The notes beneath the pieces are model-generated. The model did not search any database, was not told the origin of the DNA, and worked only from the letters and a program-made list of their open reading frames with translations. Position numbers and translations under genes: made by a program. Shown one piece after another: positions 8,669 to 16,737 of a stretch of DNA of 64,000 nt. This stretch comes from Calditrichota bacterium (lineage in GTDB: Bacteria; Electryoneota; RPQS01). The first letter of the stretch is position 1. Each line of letters starts with the position of its first letter. The DNA lies in contig JACJVZ010000001.1 of assembly GCA_020637445.1 (NCBI GenBank), forward strand, positions 372,001 to 436,000, in the 5' to 3' direction.

Positions 8669-9946
8669 TTATGCGCCGACGATCTTTTTAAGTGCGGCGA
8701 ACGGAATCGATTTTGGCCGTTGAATTGCCTCGCCCCATCCACGGCTCATTACGAGTTGCGAAGTCATACCCATGGCGCGCGAGACTCCGAACATGACGGT
8801 GTAGTAACGCGGTTGGGTGACGCCGTAGTGGTGCAGCAAACTTCCGGAGATTGAATCGACGTTTGGCCACGGATCCTTGATCTTCTGAATTCCCTTAAGC
8901 AATTCCGGGACGACATTGAAGACTTGTTCGGCAAGTTTGAACACCGGAGAATCAGGACATTCCTTTTGACCGAATGCCATGAACGCCGTAAAGCGCGGAT
9001 CGACGACACGCAAGACGGCATGTCCGTAACCCGGAATGACGCGTCCGCTGTCGAGAGTTTCCTTAGCGAAGTTGTTCAGTTGCTCGTCTGACGGGTTGCC
9101 TTTGAATTTCTCCAGCACGTCAAGCAACCAGCGAAGCACTTCCTGATTAGCAAGACCGTGCAACGGACCGGCAAGGCCGTTCAGACCTGCGGACACCGCA
9201 TAGTACGGATCGGACAGCGCGGAACCCACACAGTGAGCCGTATGTGCCGACACGTTTCCGCTTTCATGGTCGGTGTGCAAAGTCATGTACAGACGCATGA
9301 GACGGGCGAAACCGCCATCCTTGTCTTCAACGCCCATCATGTACGCATAGGATTCTGCCCAATCCATGCCGGGTTTGGCTTCAATACGCGGACCGAGATC
9401 GTAGCGCCAACGGTAAACACCCGCCGCAAGCTCTGGCAGCTTGGCGACGAGATTCAGGCTGTCTTCCAGCGTTAACTTCCAGTATTCATCTTTCTTCATA
9501 CCTTCGGCATAGCGGCGGCGGAATTCGGACTCACGCTCAAGAGTGAGGATGAGCAGATTGAAAACGGCCATCGGATGGCTGTCCTTCGGAAGTGCCTCCA
9601 TGGCGGCCCAGACATAAGCCGGGACACCGGCGCGTTTTTTCAGTTCGGCCTGAAAGTCCGCAAGTTCATTCTTGGATGGCAGTTCTCCGGTCAACAGCAA
9701 CCAGTAGATCTCTTCCGGCAGCTTGTCGGTCAACTCAGCGAGGGGAATTCCACGAATAATTAGTCCTTTGTCGGCCGGAACTTCTGAAGTGTCGCAGAGC
9801 AGCGATTTGATGCCGCGCTGTCCGCCCAGCAACGCGCCAACCGTTACTTCGGCGATCACCTTGTCGCCGTACGTTTTGGCAAACGACTTGATTTCGTCCT
9901 GGTAGGCGGGGATCGTTTTCGAAAGTTTGTCGTGAATCAGTGACAT
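8669..9946 (-). CDS. gltA: Citrate synthase (eukaryote-like type)
   Basis: Condenses acetyl-CoA and oxaloacetate to citrate in the TCA cycle. The 425 aa carry the catalytic set: His in GPLHGLANQEVL, His in IPGYGHAVLR and Asp in WPNVDSISG. The pattern (TLHTDHESGNVSAHT, HHYGVTQPRYYTVMFGVSRAMG) is that of the type I mitochondrial-like family and not the hexameric E. coli enzyme, which also has an extra N-terminal domain. It stands alone, convergent with the upstream block and divergent from rmuC. A sigma70-like promoter lies upstream and a terminator follows. Confidence 0.95.
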   Translation of the reverse strand: MSLIHDKLSKTIPAYQDEIKSFAKTYGDKVIAEVTVGALLGGQRGIKSLLCDTSEVPADKGLIIRGIPLAELTDKLPEEIYWLLLTGELPSKNELADFQAELKKRAGVPAYVWAAMEALPKDSHPMAVFNLLILTLERESEFRRRYAEGMKKDEYWKLTLEDSLNLVAKLPELAAGVYRWRYDLGPRIEAKPGMDWAESYAYMMGVEDKDGGFARLMRLYMTLHTDHESGNVSAHTAHCVGSALSDPYYAVSAGLNGLAGPLHGLANQEVLRWLLDVLEKFKGNPSDEQLNNFAKETLDSGRVIPGYGHAVLRVVDPRFTAFMAFGQKECPDSPVFKLAEQVFNVVPELLKGIQKIKDPWPNVDSISGSLLHHYGVTQPRYYTVMFGVSRAMGMTSQLVMSRGWGEAIQRPKSIPFAALKKIVGA

Positions 9947-10005
9947 GAATTTAGGTCCCGAGTAAGAGTGTTTCTTAGGCTTTTGGATACATTACTACCA
10001 CCTAT

Positions 10006-10034
10006 AGTATCGCGAAATGCAGAATTAAAATCAA
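10006..10034 (-). promoter_or_regulatory. Putative sigma70-type promoter of citrate synthase
   Basis: Read on the minus strand: TTGATT at 10034-10029, a 17-base spacer, then GATACT at 10011-10006. Each box matches the consensus at four of six positions. Transcription would start near 9999, about 50 bases before the ATG at 9946. Confidence 0.45.
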
Positions 10035-10086
10035 CCGGAAATCCGTGCAGTCCATGTGACAAAAATAACAAAAAAGAATAATATCA

Positions 10087-10113
10087 AATTTTGCACGACC
10101 TATATGCAAAATT
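10087..10113. promoter_or_regulatory. Perfect 9-base inverted repeat, possible operator
   Basis: AATTTTGCA (10087-10095) and TGCAAAATT (10105-10113) are exact reverse complements separated by 9 bases. The arm centres lie about 18 bases apart, near two helix turns, as expected for a dimeric regulator. It lies some 50 bases upstream of the citrate synthase -35 box and about 180 bases upstream of rmuC. No T-run follows, so a terminator is unlikely. Confidence 0.45.
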
Positions 10114-10295
10114 ATGGAGCCGGAATCGACACCAATGAGGTCCACAAATACCAGATTTACTCATAAACTGTTAATTTTTATTAATATAAAAACATGGGTC
10201 TGCATGGTTCCTTGCGCGGAGTTTAGTTGGGGCGAAAAGGAGGATTATCGTTGCAGTTTTGGCGACAGTTGCTTAACTTATTTGAATCATAGAAA

Positions 10296-11597
10296 ATGAC
10301 AACTCCAGCCCTTTTCATACTCGTTGCCGTGATCGTTGCTGCGGCCCTTCTGTTGGCTTTCCAACTTGCGAGACTAAGTCGCAGTACGGAGGCCGAACGG
10401 GAGCGCTCGGCTGCGCTTGAGACGCGCTTGAATATGCTTCAAGAGCTTGTAGATAGGGCACGGCAGGAAAGCCAGAAGACTGTTTCCGACGAACTTCGCG
10501 AAACAAGGCGGGATTTATCCGAAGAGCAGAAGATTGCCCGCCAAGAGGTAAAGAGCAGTCTCGAGACTTTTCGAAACAGCATGGAAACTCTGCGAGCCAG
10601 CCTCTCGGACGATCAGTCGAAGGCACGCACGGAGTCCCGCGATACGCTTGTGCAAAGCGTAAAGAGTCTGACAGAGCAGTTTGCGAAACTTCAGACCTCT
10701 AACGAGCAGAAACTGGCTGAAATTCAAAAGCGGGTCGACGAAAAACTCTCCGAAACGATTACCCGCAACGATACGCTCTTCAAAGGTGTGACGGACCGGC
10801 TGACAGAACTACATGCGACAAATGAGAAAATTCAACAATTTTCTCAGGAACTTGACGAGCTACAAAATATTTTGAAAGCTCCCAAATTACGCGGCGAGCT
10901 TGGCGAAATCGAGATGGAGCGGATGCTGCGTGATTGTCTGCATCCCGAGCAATTTGCTGTTCAACATGCCTTGCCCGGCGGCAGGGTGGACGCGGTGATT
11001 TTTAATCCGCAGGGAAAGCTGCCGATTGACAGCAAGTTTCCGTTGGAAGCCTACAATCGCATGAAGTCCGCCGAGTCAGAAGCCGAAGCGGACTCCGCGC
11101 GCAAAGAGTTTGTCCGCCATGTCAAAAAGCATGTTGAAGATATTGCCACGAAGTACATTTCACCTCCGGAGACTTTGCTCTTCGCCGTGATGTATGTCCC
11201 CGCCGAAGGGGTATACTACGAGTTACTCACCAATCCGGAGTTAATGGAATATGCCCGGCGCCGTGGAGTGTTTCCGACGTCTCCAACGTCGTTCTGGGCG
11301 CTTTTGCAAGTCACTCTGATTGGTTTCAAGGGGATGAAGATATCTGAAGACGCGCGCCGGATTTCGGGACTGTTGAGCGCGTTGGGCGATGATCTGACAA
11401 AATTCAGGTCCAGCTTCGAAAAAGCGAAGAATCAGGTGCGGCTGGCCGGAAACAACATGGATGATGCCGCGCGGGAATTAGACAAGGTGGAACGCAAGGT
11501 CGAAGGTATTCAGCACGAAAACAAGGCTGATGAACTTTCCTCAGGTATGGCAGGAGAACTGAGTTCACAAACCGATGGAACGTTGTGGGAACCGTAG
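10296..11597 (+). CDS. rmuC: DNA recombination protein RmuC
   Basis: A 433-aa protein with an N-terminal membrane segment (about 4-24), a long coiled coil (about 28-190) and the RmuC nuclease-like domain. The domain has LRGELGEIEMERML, DAVIFNPQGKLPIDSKFPLEAY and YISPPETLLFAVMYVPAEGVYYE, including the conserved Asp and Lys of a PD-(D/E)XK-type core. RmuC limits DNA inversions and rearrangements at repeats in E. coli. The ATG is the first start after an AT-rich region. The 3' end overlaps the SprT-like gene by 13 bases. Confidence 0.93.
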   Translation: MTTPALFILVAVIVAAALLLAFQLARLSRSTEAERERSAALETRLNMLQELVDRARQESQKTVSDELRETRRDLSEEQKIARQEVKSSLETFRNSMETLRASLSDDQSKARTESRDTLVQSVKSLTEQFAKLQTSNEQKLAEIQKRVDEKLSETITRNDTLFKGVTDRLTELHATNEKIQQFSQELDELQNILKAPKLRGELGEIEMERMLRDCLHPEQFAVQHALPGGRVDAVIFNPQGKLPIDSKFPLEAYNRMKSAESEAEADSARKEFVRHVKKHVEDIATKYISPPETLLFAVMYVPAEGVYYELLTNPELMEYARRRGVFPTSPTSFWALLQVTLIGFKGMKISEDARRISGLLSALGDDLTKFRSSFEKAKNQVRLAGNNMDDAARELDKVERKVEGIQHENKADELSSGMAGELSSQTDGTLWEP

Positions 11598-12163
11598 GCA
11601 GAACCAGACCCGTCCCCGATCCGAATCAATTCGAACTCTTCAGCGTTGCCGCACAGAGTCCGCCGCCCGTGGATGCGGAGTCGAAGGGCAAAGCCAAACG
11701 CGGACCGCGCCATCAACCGCAAGGCTTCGTGTATGACCTGCAGCATCATTTCGACGTAATCAACGAAGTGATGTTCAAGTCCGAACTTTCAAAGCCTGTG
11801 ATTCGCTGGAGCCGCAACCGCTGGCAGTACACGTTGGGGCTTTGCGACATAGAAAAGCGCGTCATCACAATGAACACGGCATTGGATGACGCGCGAATTC
11901 CGGAAATGGTCGTGGCGGGAGTGATGCACCACGAAATGCTGCATCTCTACTTCGGGATCACCGAGGGACCGAACGGCGGGCGGCGGTTCCACACTCCTGA
12001 GTTTCGCGCAGCCGAGAAGCTGTTCCCGGCTTATGTGGCGGTCGAAGAGTGGTTGCGCGACAATTGGCCCCTTAGGGGCCGGCCCGCCCGAAAGCCGCGC
12101 TCGAATTCCGGCGGCTTCTTATCGTACCTCTCGATGATGCACGGCACGCCGACCGAACGCTGA
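11585..12163 (+). CDS. SprT-like zinc metallopeptidase domain protein
   Basis: A 192-aa protein starting at a GTG inside the end of rmuC. The core carries HHEMLHLYFG, giving a HExxH zinc site at residues 116-120, followed by FHTPEFRAAEKLFPAY, the third-ligand region of the SprT/Spartan fold. Upstream segments IRWSRNRWQYTLGLC and RVITMNTALDD fit SprT. The usual C-terminal zinc ribbon is absent; the tail is basic and Pro/Arg-rich. Spartan relatives degrade DNA-protein crosslinks, which would suit the rmuC neighbour, but that link is inference. It converges on the OsmC gene with no gap. Confidence 0.8.
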   Translation: MGTVGRTRPVPDPNQFELFSVAAQSPPPVDAESKGKAKRGPRHQPQGFVYDLQHHFDVINEVMFKSELSKPVIRWSRNRWQYTLGLCDIEKRVITMNTALDDARIPEMVVAGVMHHEMLHLYFGITEGPNGGRRFHTPEFRAAEKLFPAYVAVEEWLRDNWPLRGRPARKPRSNSGGFLSYLSMMHGTPTER

Positions 12164-12625
12164 TCAGGCATACATTTCGGGATTCCTCTCAATGTTCCAC
12201 TCTTGGCTGGGAATTCCATTGACGGTGCAGGAAGCCTTGAATTTTACTGACCGATCAAGTGAAAGCGAGACTCCGCAGTATTTGGTCAGGGAGAGATTGA
12301 CAGCTTTTTCCACATCGTTAGTTGTCAGATTCTGACCGTCTGCTTTGATGTGAAAATGGAGACCTGTAACACGGCGGGGATGCAATTCCGCACGAGTTGC
12401 TTCGACTTCTATCTCAAAGCGAGAAAACTCCTTGCGGCTTTTGCCCAGAATGAAGACTACGTCCATACTGACACAGCCGCCGCAGGCCATTACAAGCATT
12501 TCTATGGGGGCGCTGGCTCCATTTTCTCCCCCGGACTTGGGACCGGAGTCGACGGGAACCCAATGATTTGAATCAGCTTTCGCGAGGAAGGCCATTTGGC
12601 CTGTGTGCCTGAGCAGCACTTTCAA
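12164..12625 (-). CDS. OsmC-family protein
   Basis: A 153-aa OsmC/Ohr-fold protein. The two redox cysteines of the family are visible in LVMACGGCVSMD (about 48-51) and in TKYCGVSLSL (about 115). The N-terminal RHTGQMAFLAKAD and the EMLVMACGGC helix match the YhfA-like branch rather than classical Ohr. These proteins reduce organic hydroperoxides or bind related small molecules. The start is a TTG with GGAGG five bases upstream. It is divergent from dsbD and shares a short 65-base region with it, so both may respond to oxidative stress (inference). Confidence 0.85.
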   Translation of the reverse strand: MKVLLRHTGQMAFLAKADSNHWVPVDSGPKSGGENGASAPIEMLVMACGGCVSMDVVFILGKSRKEFSRFEIEVEATRAELHPRRVTGLHFHIKADGQNLTTNDVEKAVNLSLTKYCGVSLSLDRSVKFKASCTVNGIPSQEWNIERNPEMYA

Positions 12626-12690
12626 GGGAACCTCCTTTAAGAGTTTGGTGTATTAATAAGGTGTCAAATTTCAACGGAAAACGCAATTAC

Positions 12691-14490
12691 ATGTCTCGGA
12701 TTGTACCTTTCTTTTTAGTCCTGGGATTACTTGCCGGTACGGCATTCGCGCTCGATGACGGAGGCGGAGATGTAACGTCGCCCGGCGTGCCGGTTCGCGC
12801 GTATTGGAACACGAACGCAATACCTGCCGGCGGCACGTCGGAGCTGGGGGTGCTCTTCAGTGTGCCTCGCAAACATCACATCACGGACGTCGAGTTCGGT
12901 CTGTTCTATGTTGAGATAGCGGACACCTTAGGCTTAAGTTTTGGTGAACCGGTCTTCCCCACGGGCGAACCACTGAAGGATGAGGTTTGCTATCGCGGTG
13001 AAGTCTTAGTTCGTATTCCGGTCACGGCCTCAGAGGATGCCGCCGTCGGAATGCACGACATCAGATTCAGCGCGGGCTATCAGATTTGTCAGGAAACCGA
13101 TCCTGAAACATGTTTTCTCCCCGAAAACGCGTCGGTAAATGCGAAGACCGAAATCGTGCCTGCCGGAACGCAGGTTGTCGCAGCGAATGAGAAGATCTTT
13201 TACGGCGGCGGTGAGAAAGAAGTCGCCGTGGAGGAACCGCAGGGAATCGAAGCGAGGCTGATGGCTGCGCTTGCCAAAGGATCGTGGACGGCATTCTTGG
13301 TCGCCTTTCTCGGCGGAATTTTGGCGAGCTTTACTCCGTGTGTCTACCCCGTTATTCCGATCACGATCGGTTATATCGGCGGAGCCAGCACGGGTAAGCC
13401 ACTGCGTGGATTGTGGCTCTCGTTCATTTTCGCCATTGGTATTGCTATCGTATACAGTTCGTTGGGCCTGTTCGCCGCCGCGACGGGCACTCTTTTTGGT
13501 TCCATATCGGGTTCACCGATAGTAAATATCATCATTGCGATTGTCTTTGCTTTGATGGGTGTCAGCATGCTCGGTGCGTTCGACATTGCGCTGCCGTCCG
13601 CGCTGCAAACAAGCTTGGTAGGTGGCTCAACCAAGAAAGGTCTGTTCGGTCCATTATTGCTGGGAATGGCATCGGGATTGGTCATGGCGCCCTGTGTCGG
13701 CCCGGTTATTGTTGCTCTGCTTGCTTGGGTTGCGCAAACAGGAGATCTCTTCTACGGTTGGGCTTTGTTGTTCGCATTCTCGCTTGGATTGGGCTTGCTG
13801 TTCCTCGTGATCGGAACTTTTGCTGGTGCGATCCAGGCGTTGCCTCGCGCGGGCTCATGGATGGAAACCGTCAAGAAGGGCTTTGGCTGGATCTTGTTGG
13901 CGGGGGCATTGTATATGCTCAGACTTACGCTGCCGGAGCCGATATATTACGCTGCTTGGTCGATTCTTCTGATCATGTTCTCAGTGTTTTCTGGCGCGTT
14001 TGACACGATTACCGAAGACGCGACGTCCAAGCAGCGTATCGGAAAAGCACTGCTGCTGTTTATCTTCCTGCTGGGCGGCATCTTTCTGTTCAAGTCATTT
14101 TATCCGAATGCGATTGGTTCCGCGACGGCTTCCGTTGCTCACTCCGAGTTGGAGTGGATGGTGAACAAGGAAGAACAGGCTATCGAGCAGTCGTCTTCAT
14201 CAGGCAAACCGGTTTTGATCGACGTCTACGCCGACTGGTGTGTGGCCTGTGTCGAACTGGACGAGAAGACGTGGATTCAGCCCAATGTCCAGAAACGTGT
14301 CGATGACTTCGTGCGGCTTAAATTGGATTTTACGAAGGAAACTCCGTGGGTTTCCGAAATGAAGAAGAAATATAAGATCACCGGAATGCCGACGGTGATC
14401 CTGCAAAAGGGTGAACGCGAGATTGCGCGGTTTACGGGGTTCAAACCGGCGGACGAATTTATATCACTCCTTGATCAGCACAACCTCTAA
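12691..14490 (+). CDS. dsbD: Thiol:disulfide interchange protein DsbD
   Basis: Carries electrons from cytosolic thioredoxin across the inner membrane to periplasmic thiol proteins. From the ATG at 12691 it is 599 aa with a clear signal peptide. The N-terminal periplasmic domain has a Cys pair in YQICQETDPETCFLPEN. Eight or so membrane segments carry SFTPCVYPVIPITIGY and APCVGPVIVALLAW. The C-terminal thioredoxin domain has ADWCVACVELD with CVAC at 517-520. A GTG at 12661 would add ten polar residues ahead of the signal and is less likely. Thioredoxin follows, which fits as electron donor. Confidence 0.95.
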   Translation: MSRIVPFFLVLGLLAGTAFALDDGGGDVTSPGVPVRAYWNTNAIPAGGTSELGVLFSVPRKHHITDVEFGLFYVEIADTLGLSFGEPVFPTGEPLKDEVCYRGEVLVRIPVTASEDAAVGMHDIRFSAGYQICQETDPETCFLPENASVNAKTEIVPAGTQVVAANEKIFYGGGEKEVAVEEPQGIEARLMAALAKGSWTAFLVAFLGGILASFTPCVYPVIPITIGYIGGASTGKPLRGLWLSFIFAIGIAIVYSSLGLFAAATGTLFGSISGSPIVNIIIAIVFALMGVSMLGAFDIALPSALQTSLVGGSTKKGLFGPLLLGMASGLVMAPCVGPVIVALLAWVAQTGDLFYGWALLFAFSLGLGLLFLVIGTFAGAIQALPRAGSWMETVKKGFGWILLAGALYMLRLTLPEPIYYAAWSILLIMFSVFSGAFDTITEDATSKQRIGKALLLFIFLLGGIFLFKSFYPNAIGSATASVAHSELEWMVNKEEQAIEQSSSSGKPVLIDVYADWCVACVELDEKTWIQPNVQKRVDDFVRLKLDFTKETPWVSEMKKKYKITGMPTVILQKGEREIARFTGFKPADEFISLLDQHNL

Positions 14491-14519
14491 AGAAAATTGC
14501 CTCACCGAAAGGAGTCAAT

Positions 14520-14846
14520 GTGTCAGGATTGGTCAATGTAACAGATGCGAATTTTGAAGAGACTATCTTGCGAGCTAACCGCCTCGCTGTTTTGGATTTT
14601 GGCGCGGAATGGTGCGCACCTTGCAAAAAAGTGCACGCAATTCTAAAAGAGATGGCTTCCGATTGGGAAGACAAGGCCGTAATCGGCGAAATTGACATTG
14701 CCGCCAATCCCGAAGTTCCGCGGAAGTACGGAGTGTTGAATATTCCTCAAGTGTTGTTCTTCAAGAACGGTCAACTGGTTGAGACGGTAACTGGAGTCCT
14801 GCCTAAGGCGAAGATGGAAGAGAAATTCCGCAATCACGCGCAATAG
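14520..14846 (+). CDS. Thioredoxin
   Basis: A 108-aa single-domain thioredoxin with the active site EWCAPCKK (Cys32 and Cys35), unusual only in Ala for Gly in the second position of the motif. The conserved cis-Pro is in NIPQVLFF. No signal peptide is present, so it acts in the cytosol. Position 29 bases after dsbD suggests it supplies that protein with electrons. The GTG start has AAAGGAG five bases upstream. An out-of-frame ATG overlaps it. A strong terminator follows. Confidence 0.94.
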   Translation: MSGLVNVTDANFEETILRANRLAVLDFGAEWCAPCKKVHAILKEMASDWEDKAVIGEIDIAANPEVPRKYGVLNIPQVLFFKNGQLVETVTGVLPKAKMEEKFRNHAQ

Positions 14847-14866
14847 GCTGCAAGTCATATGAACAT

Positions 14867-14903
14867 AAAGAGGGCCGCTTTCATAAAGCGGCCCTCTTTT
14901 CAT
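14867..14903. terminator. Strong bidirectional terminator
   Basis: AAAGAGGGCCGCTTT (14867-14881) and AAAGCGGCCCTCTTT (14885-14899) form a perfect 15-base stem with a CAT loop. A/T runs lie on both sides. It separates the thioredoxin gene from the converging minus-strand operon. Confidence 0.92.
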
Positions 14904-14919
14904 GTTTTTGAAACGACAA

Positions 14920-15378
14920 CTACTTCTTCTTCGCCGCTTTCTTAGCAGCCTTTTTCGCCGGAGTTTTCTTCTCGGCTTTCTTGTCGGCCGCCGCTTTCTT
15001 CGTGGCAGTTTTCGTCGTGGCCTTTTTTGTTTCGCTCTTCTTGGCCTCAGATTTTTTCACCGGCGTTGCTTTGGGTTTTGCCGCGGGCTTTTCTTCTTCG
15101 ATTTTCTTCTTTGCCGGCGGCTTTGGCTTTTCAGCGGCCGCAGGGGCGACCGCGTCAAAGACCTCGCCGGTAAGCTCGCTGATTTCGTTTCTTAGCTTTT
15201 CGATCTTGCTTTCAAGCCGCTCTTTGAGTTTGACGACTTCGCGGTTCATCTGGCTCATGTGTCCGGCGCCGAGCATGGCGCCGAGTTTCCATTTGCCTGA
15301 CGACGCATGCAGTTCGCGTTCAGCCATCAGGAGCTTTAGTCTAAGCGAGCGAACTTTTTTCTCGATAGTTTCATCCAT
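14920..15378 (-). CDS. Lysine/alanine-rich protein with histone H1-like tail
   Basis: A 152-aa protein with two halves. Residues 1-75 look alpha-helical and charged and likely form a coiled coil (NREVVKLKERLESKIEKL). Residues 80-152 are almost only Lys, Ala, Pro, Thr and Glu with repeated AKK/KKA units and end KKAAKKAAKKK, resembling the tail of eukaryotic H1 and of bacterial HctB/AlgP-type proteins. Such tails bind DNA without sequence preference, so a nucleoid or DNA-compaction role is plausible but not shown. It is the last gene of the minus operon, after pyrimidine phosphorylase. Confidence 0.72.
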   Translation of the reverse strand: MDETIEKKVRSLRLKLLMAERELHASSGKWKLGAMLGAGHMSQMNREVVKLKERLESKIEKLRNEISELTGEVFDAVAPAAAEKPKPPAKKKIEEEKPAAKPKATPVKKSEAKKSETKKATTKTATKKAAADKKAEKKTPAKKAAKKAAKKK

Positions 15379-15421
15379 AGTGTTCCCACACTTTCTGGTT
15401 GAGCAAACATTAACTCAACAA

Positions 15422-16732
15422 TTACTCGATTTTGAAATAGACAAGCGGTCGCGCCGGAGCAGGCGCGGAACCGATCTGAAAAGCCTTAGTAATACGCTCA
15501 ACTGCGGACTGCGAATCCGCGCCGCTGCCTGACCATTGTACATTCGCGACGGGTTCGCCCTTGGAGACAGGATCGCCCCGGCGTTTCAAGAATTCGATAC
15601 CCGCCGAGTGGTCAACTGGATCAGCAGACGTCTTGCGGCCCGCTCCGAGATCGACGAGTCCCAATCCGATTTCGCGCGGGTGAATTTCCTGAATTGTGCC
15701 GTCGTCGGTCGCAGTAACAATGTGCAAATTTCTTGCCGGGACGCCGCTCATGAATTCCGACCAAACTTTGGGGTCCGCGCCTTGTGCTTCCGTGATTCTT
15801 CTAAAGCGGTCGTAACCGCGTCCGCTCAAAAGCAACTTTCGGAACTCACTTTTGCCGCTTTCGAGGTCTCTGCAAACGTCCCCGAGCATCAACATGGTCC
15901 CGCCGAGAAGTTCGCACAGTTCAATCAGTCGCGCGTCTCCTTCGCCGGTTTTCAAGACGGACAAACATTCCGCGACTTCAACGGCATTGCCGGCAGTTTT
16001 GCCAAGCGGCTCGTACATGTCCGTTCCGTGTACGACGGTTTTGACGCCGTAGTCTCGCGACCAATCCACAAGCCTCGCGCCTAATTCTCGAGCCTCTGCT
16101 TCCGACTTCAAGAATCCGCCGGGACCGATCTTGACGTCCATCGAAAGGCCTTCCGTGCCTTCTGCAATCTTCTTTGAGAGAATACTTGCGGCAATCAGCG
16201 GAGGTATGGCTACAGTCGACGTTACGTCTCGCAGCGCGTACAACTTGCGGTCTGCTGGAACGAGAGTTTCCGTTTGTGCGCCAAAAGCACAACCTTGCGA
16301 TCGTAAGACGGTTTCGAACTCGTCGTGCGAAAGCGTTACTCTCATACCGCGAATACTTTCGAGCTTATCAAGTGTACCGCCGGTATGGCCGAGAGCACGT
16401 CCCGAAATCATAGGCACGGCCAATCCTGCCTCGGCGACAATCGGAGCGATGATCAGGGACGTCTTGTCACCGATCCCGCCTGTCGAGTGTTTGTCGACTT
16501 TGCGTCTGGGAATCGAATCAAAAGACAGTCGTTCACCGGAACGAATCATCGCATCGAGAAACCTCCGGCCTTCGCGTTCGTCGACGCCGCGAAAGTAGAT
16601 TGCCATCAGCATGGCAGCCATCTGGTAATCCGGCAAAGTACCGCGCGCGAACTCGAGCATCAGGTAGTCAATCTCGGAGTCAGACAGTTCGCGACCGTCC
16701 TGCTTTCGCGCAATAAGTTCGGAAACCTGCAC
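15422..16732 (-). CDS. deoA: Thymidine/pyrimidine-nucleoside phosphorylase
   Basis: Cleaves thymidine or uridine with phosphate to give the base and (deoxy)ribose 1-phosphate; cytosolic salvage enzyme. The 436 aa start with the all-alpha domain (ELIARKQDGRELSDSEI) and then KVDKHSTGGIGDKTSL, the phosphate-binding signature, and MISGRALGHTGGTLDKLE, which holds the second family signature. Length and the C-terminal alpha/beta part match dimeric family members. Whether it prefers thymidine or is a broader Pdp cannot be told. It starts five bases after the glgC stop, so it is in the same operon. Confidence 0.95.
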   Translation of the reverse strand: MQVSELIARKQDGRELSDSEIDYLMLEFARGTLPDYQMAAMLMAIYFRGVDEREGRRFLDAMIRSGERLSFDSIPRRKVDKHSTGGIGDKTSLIIAPIVAEAGLAVPMISGRALGHTGGTLDKLESIRGMRVTLSHDEFETVLRSQGCAFGAQTETLVPADRKLYALRDVTSTVAIPPLIAASILSKKIAEGTEGLSMDVKIGPGGFLKSEAEARELGARLVDWSRDYGVKTVVHGTDMYEPLGKTAGNAVEVAECLSVLKTGEGDARLIELCELLGGTMLMLGDVCRDLESGKSEFRKLLLSGRGYDRFRRITEAQGADPKVWSEFMSGVPARNLHIVTATDDGTIQEIHPREIGLGLVDLGAGRKTSADPVDHSAGIEFLKRRGDPVSKGEPVANVQWSGSGADSQSAVERITKAFQIGSAPAPARPLVYFKIE

Positions 16733-16737
16733 GGAAA

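Larger units (their letters stand above)
9947..10295. other. AT-rich divergent intergenic region (citrate synthase / rmuC)
   Basis: About 350 bases without a credible gene. It is clearly AT-richer than its surroundings. It holds a citrate synthase promoter on the minus strand (10006-10034) and a perfect 9-base inverted repeat (10087-10113). Nearer rmuC there is an AAGGAGG-like run at about 10238-10245, too far from the rmuC ATG to be its ribosome binding site. A 61-codon open frame (10114-10299) has no coding character. Confidence 0.6.

Noticed and set aside
10114..10299. 61-codon open frame in the gltA-rmuC gap
   Set aside because: AT-rich spacer composition, no ribosome binding site, no recognisable motif, and overlap with the rmuC start.
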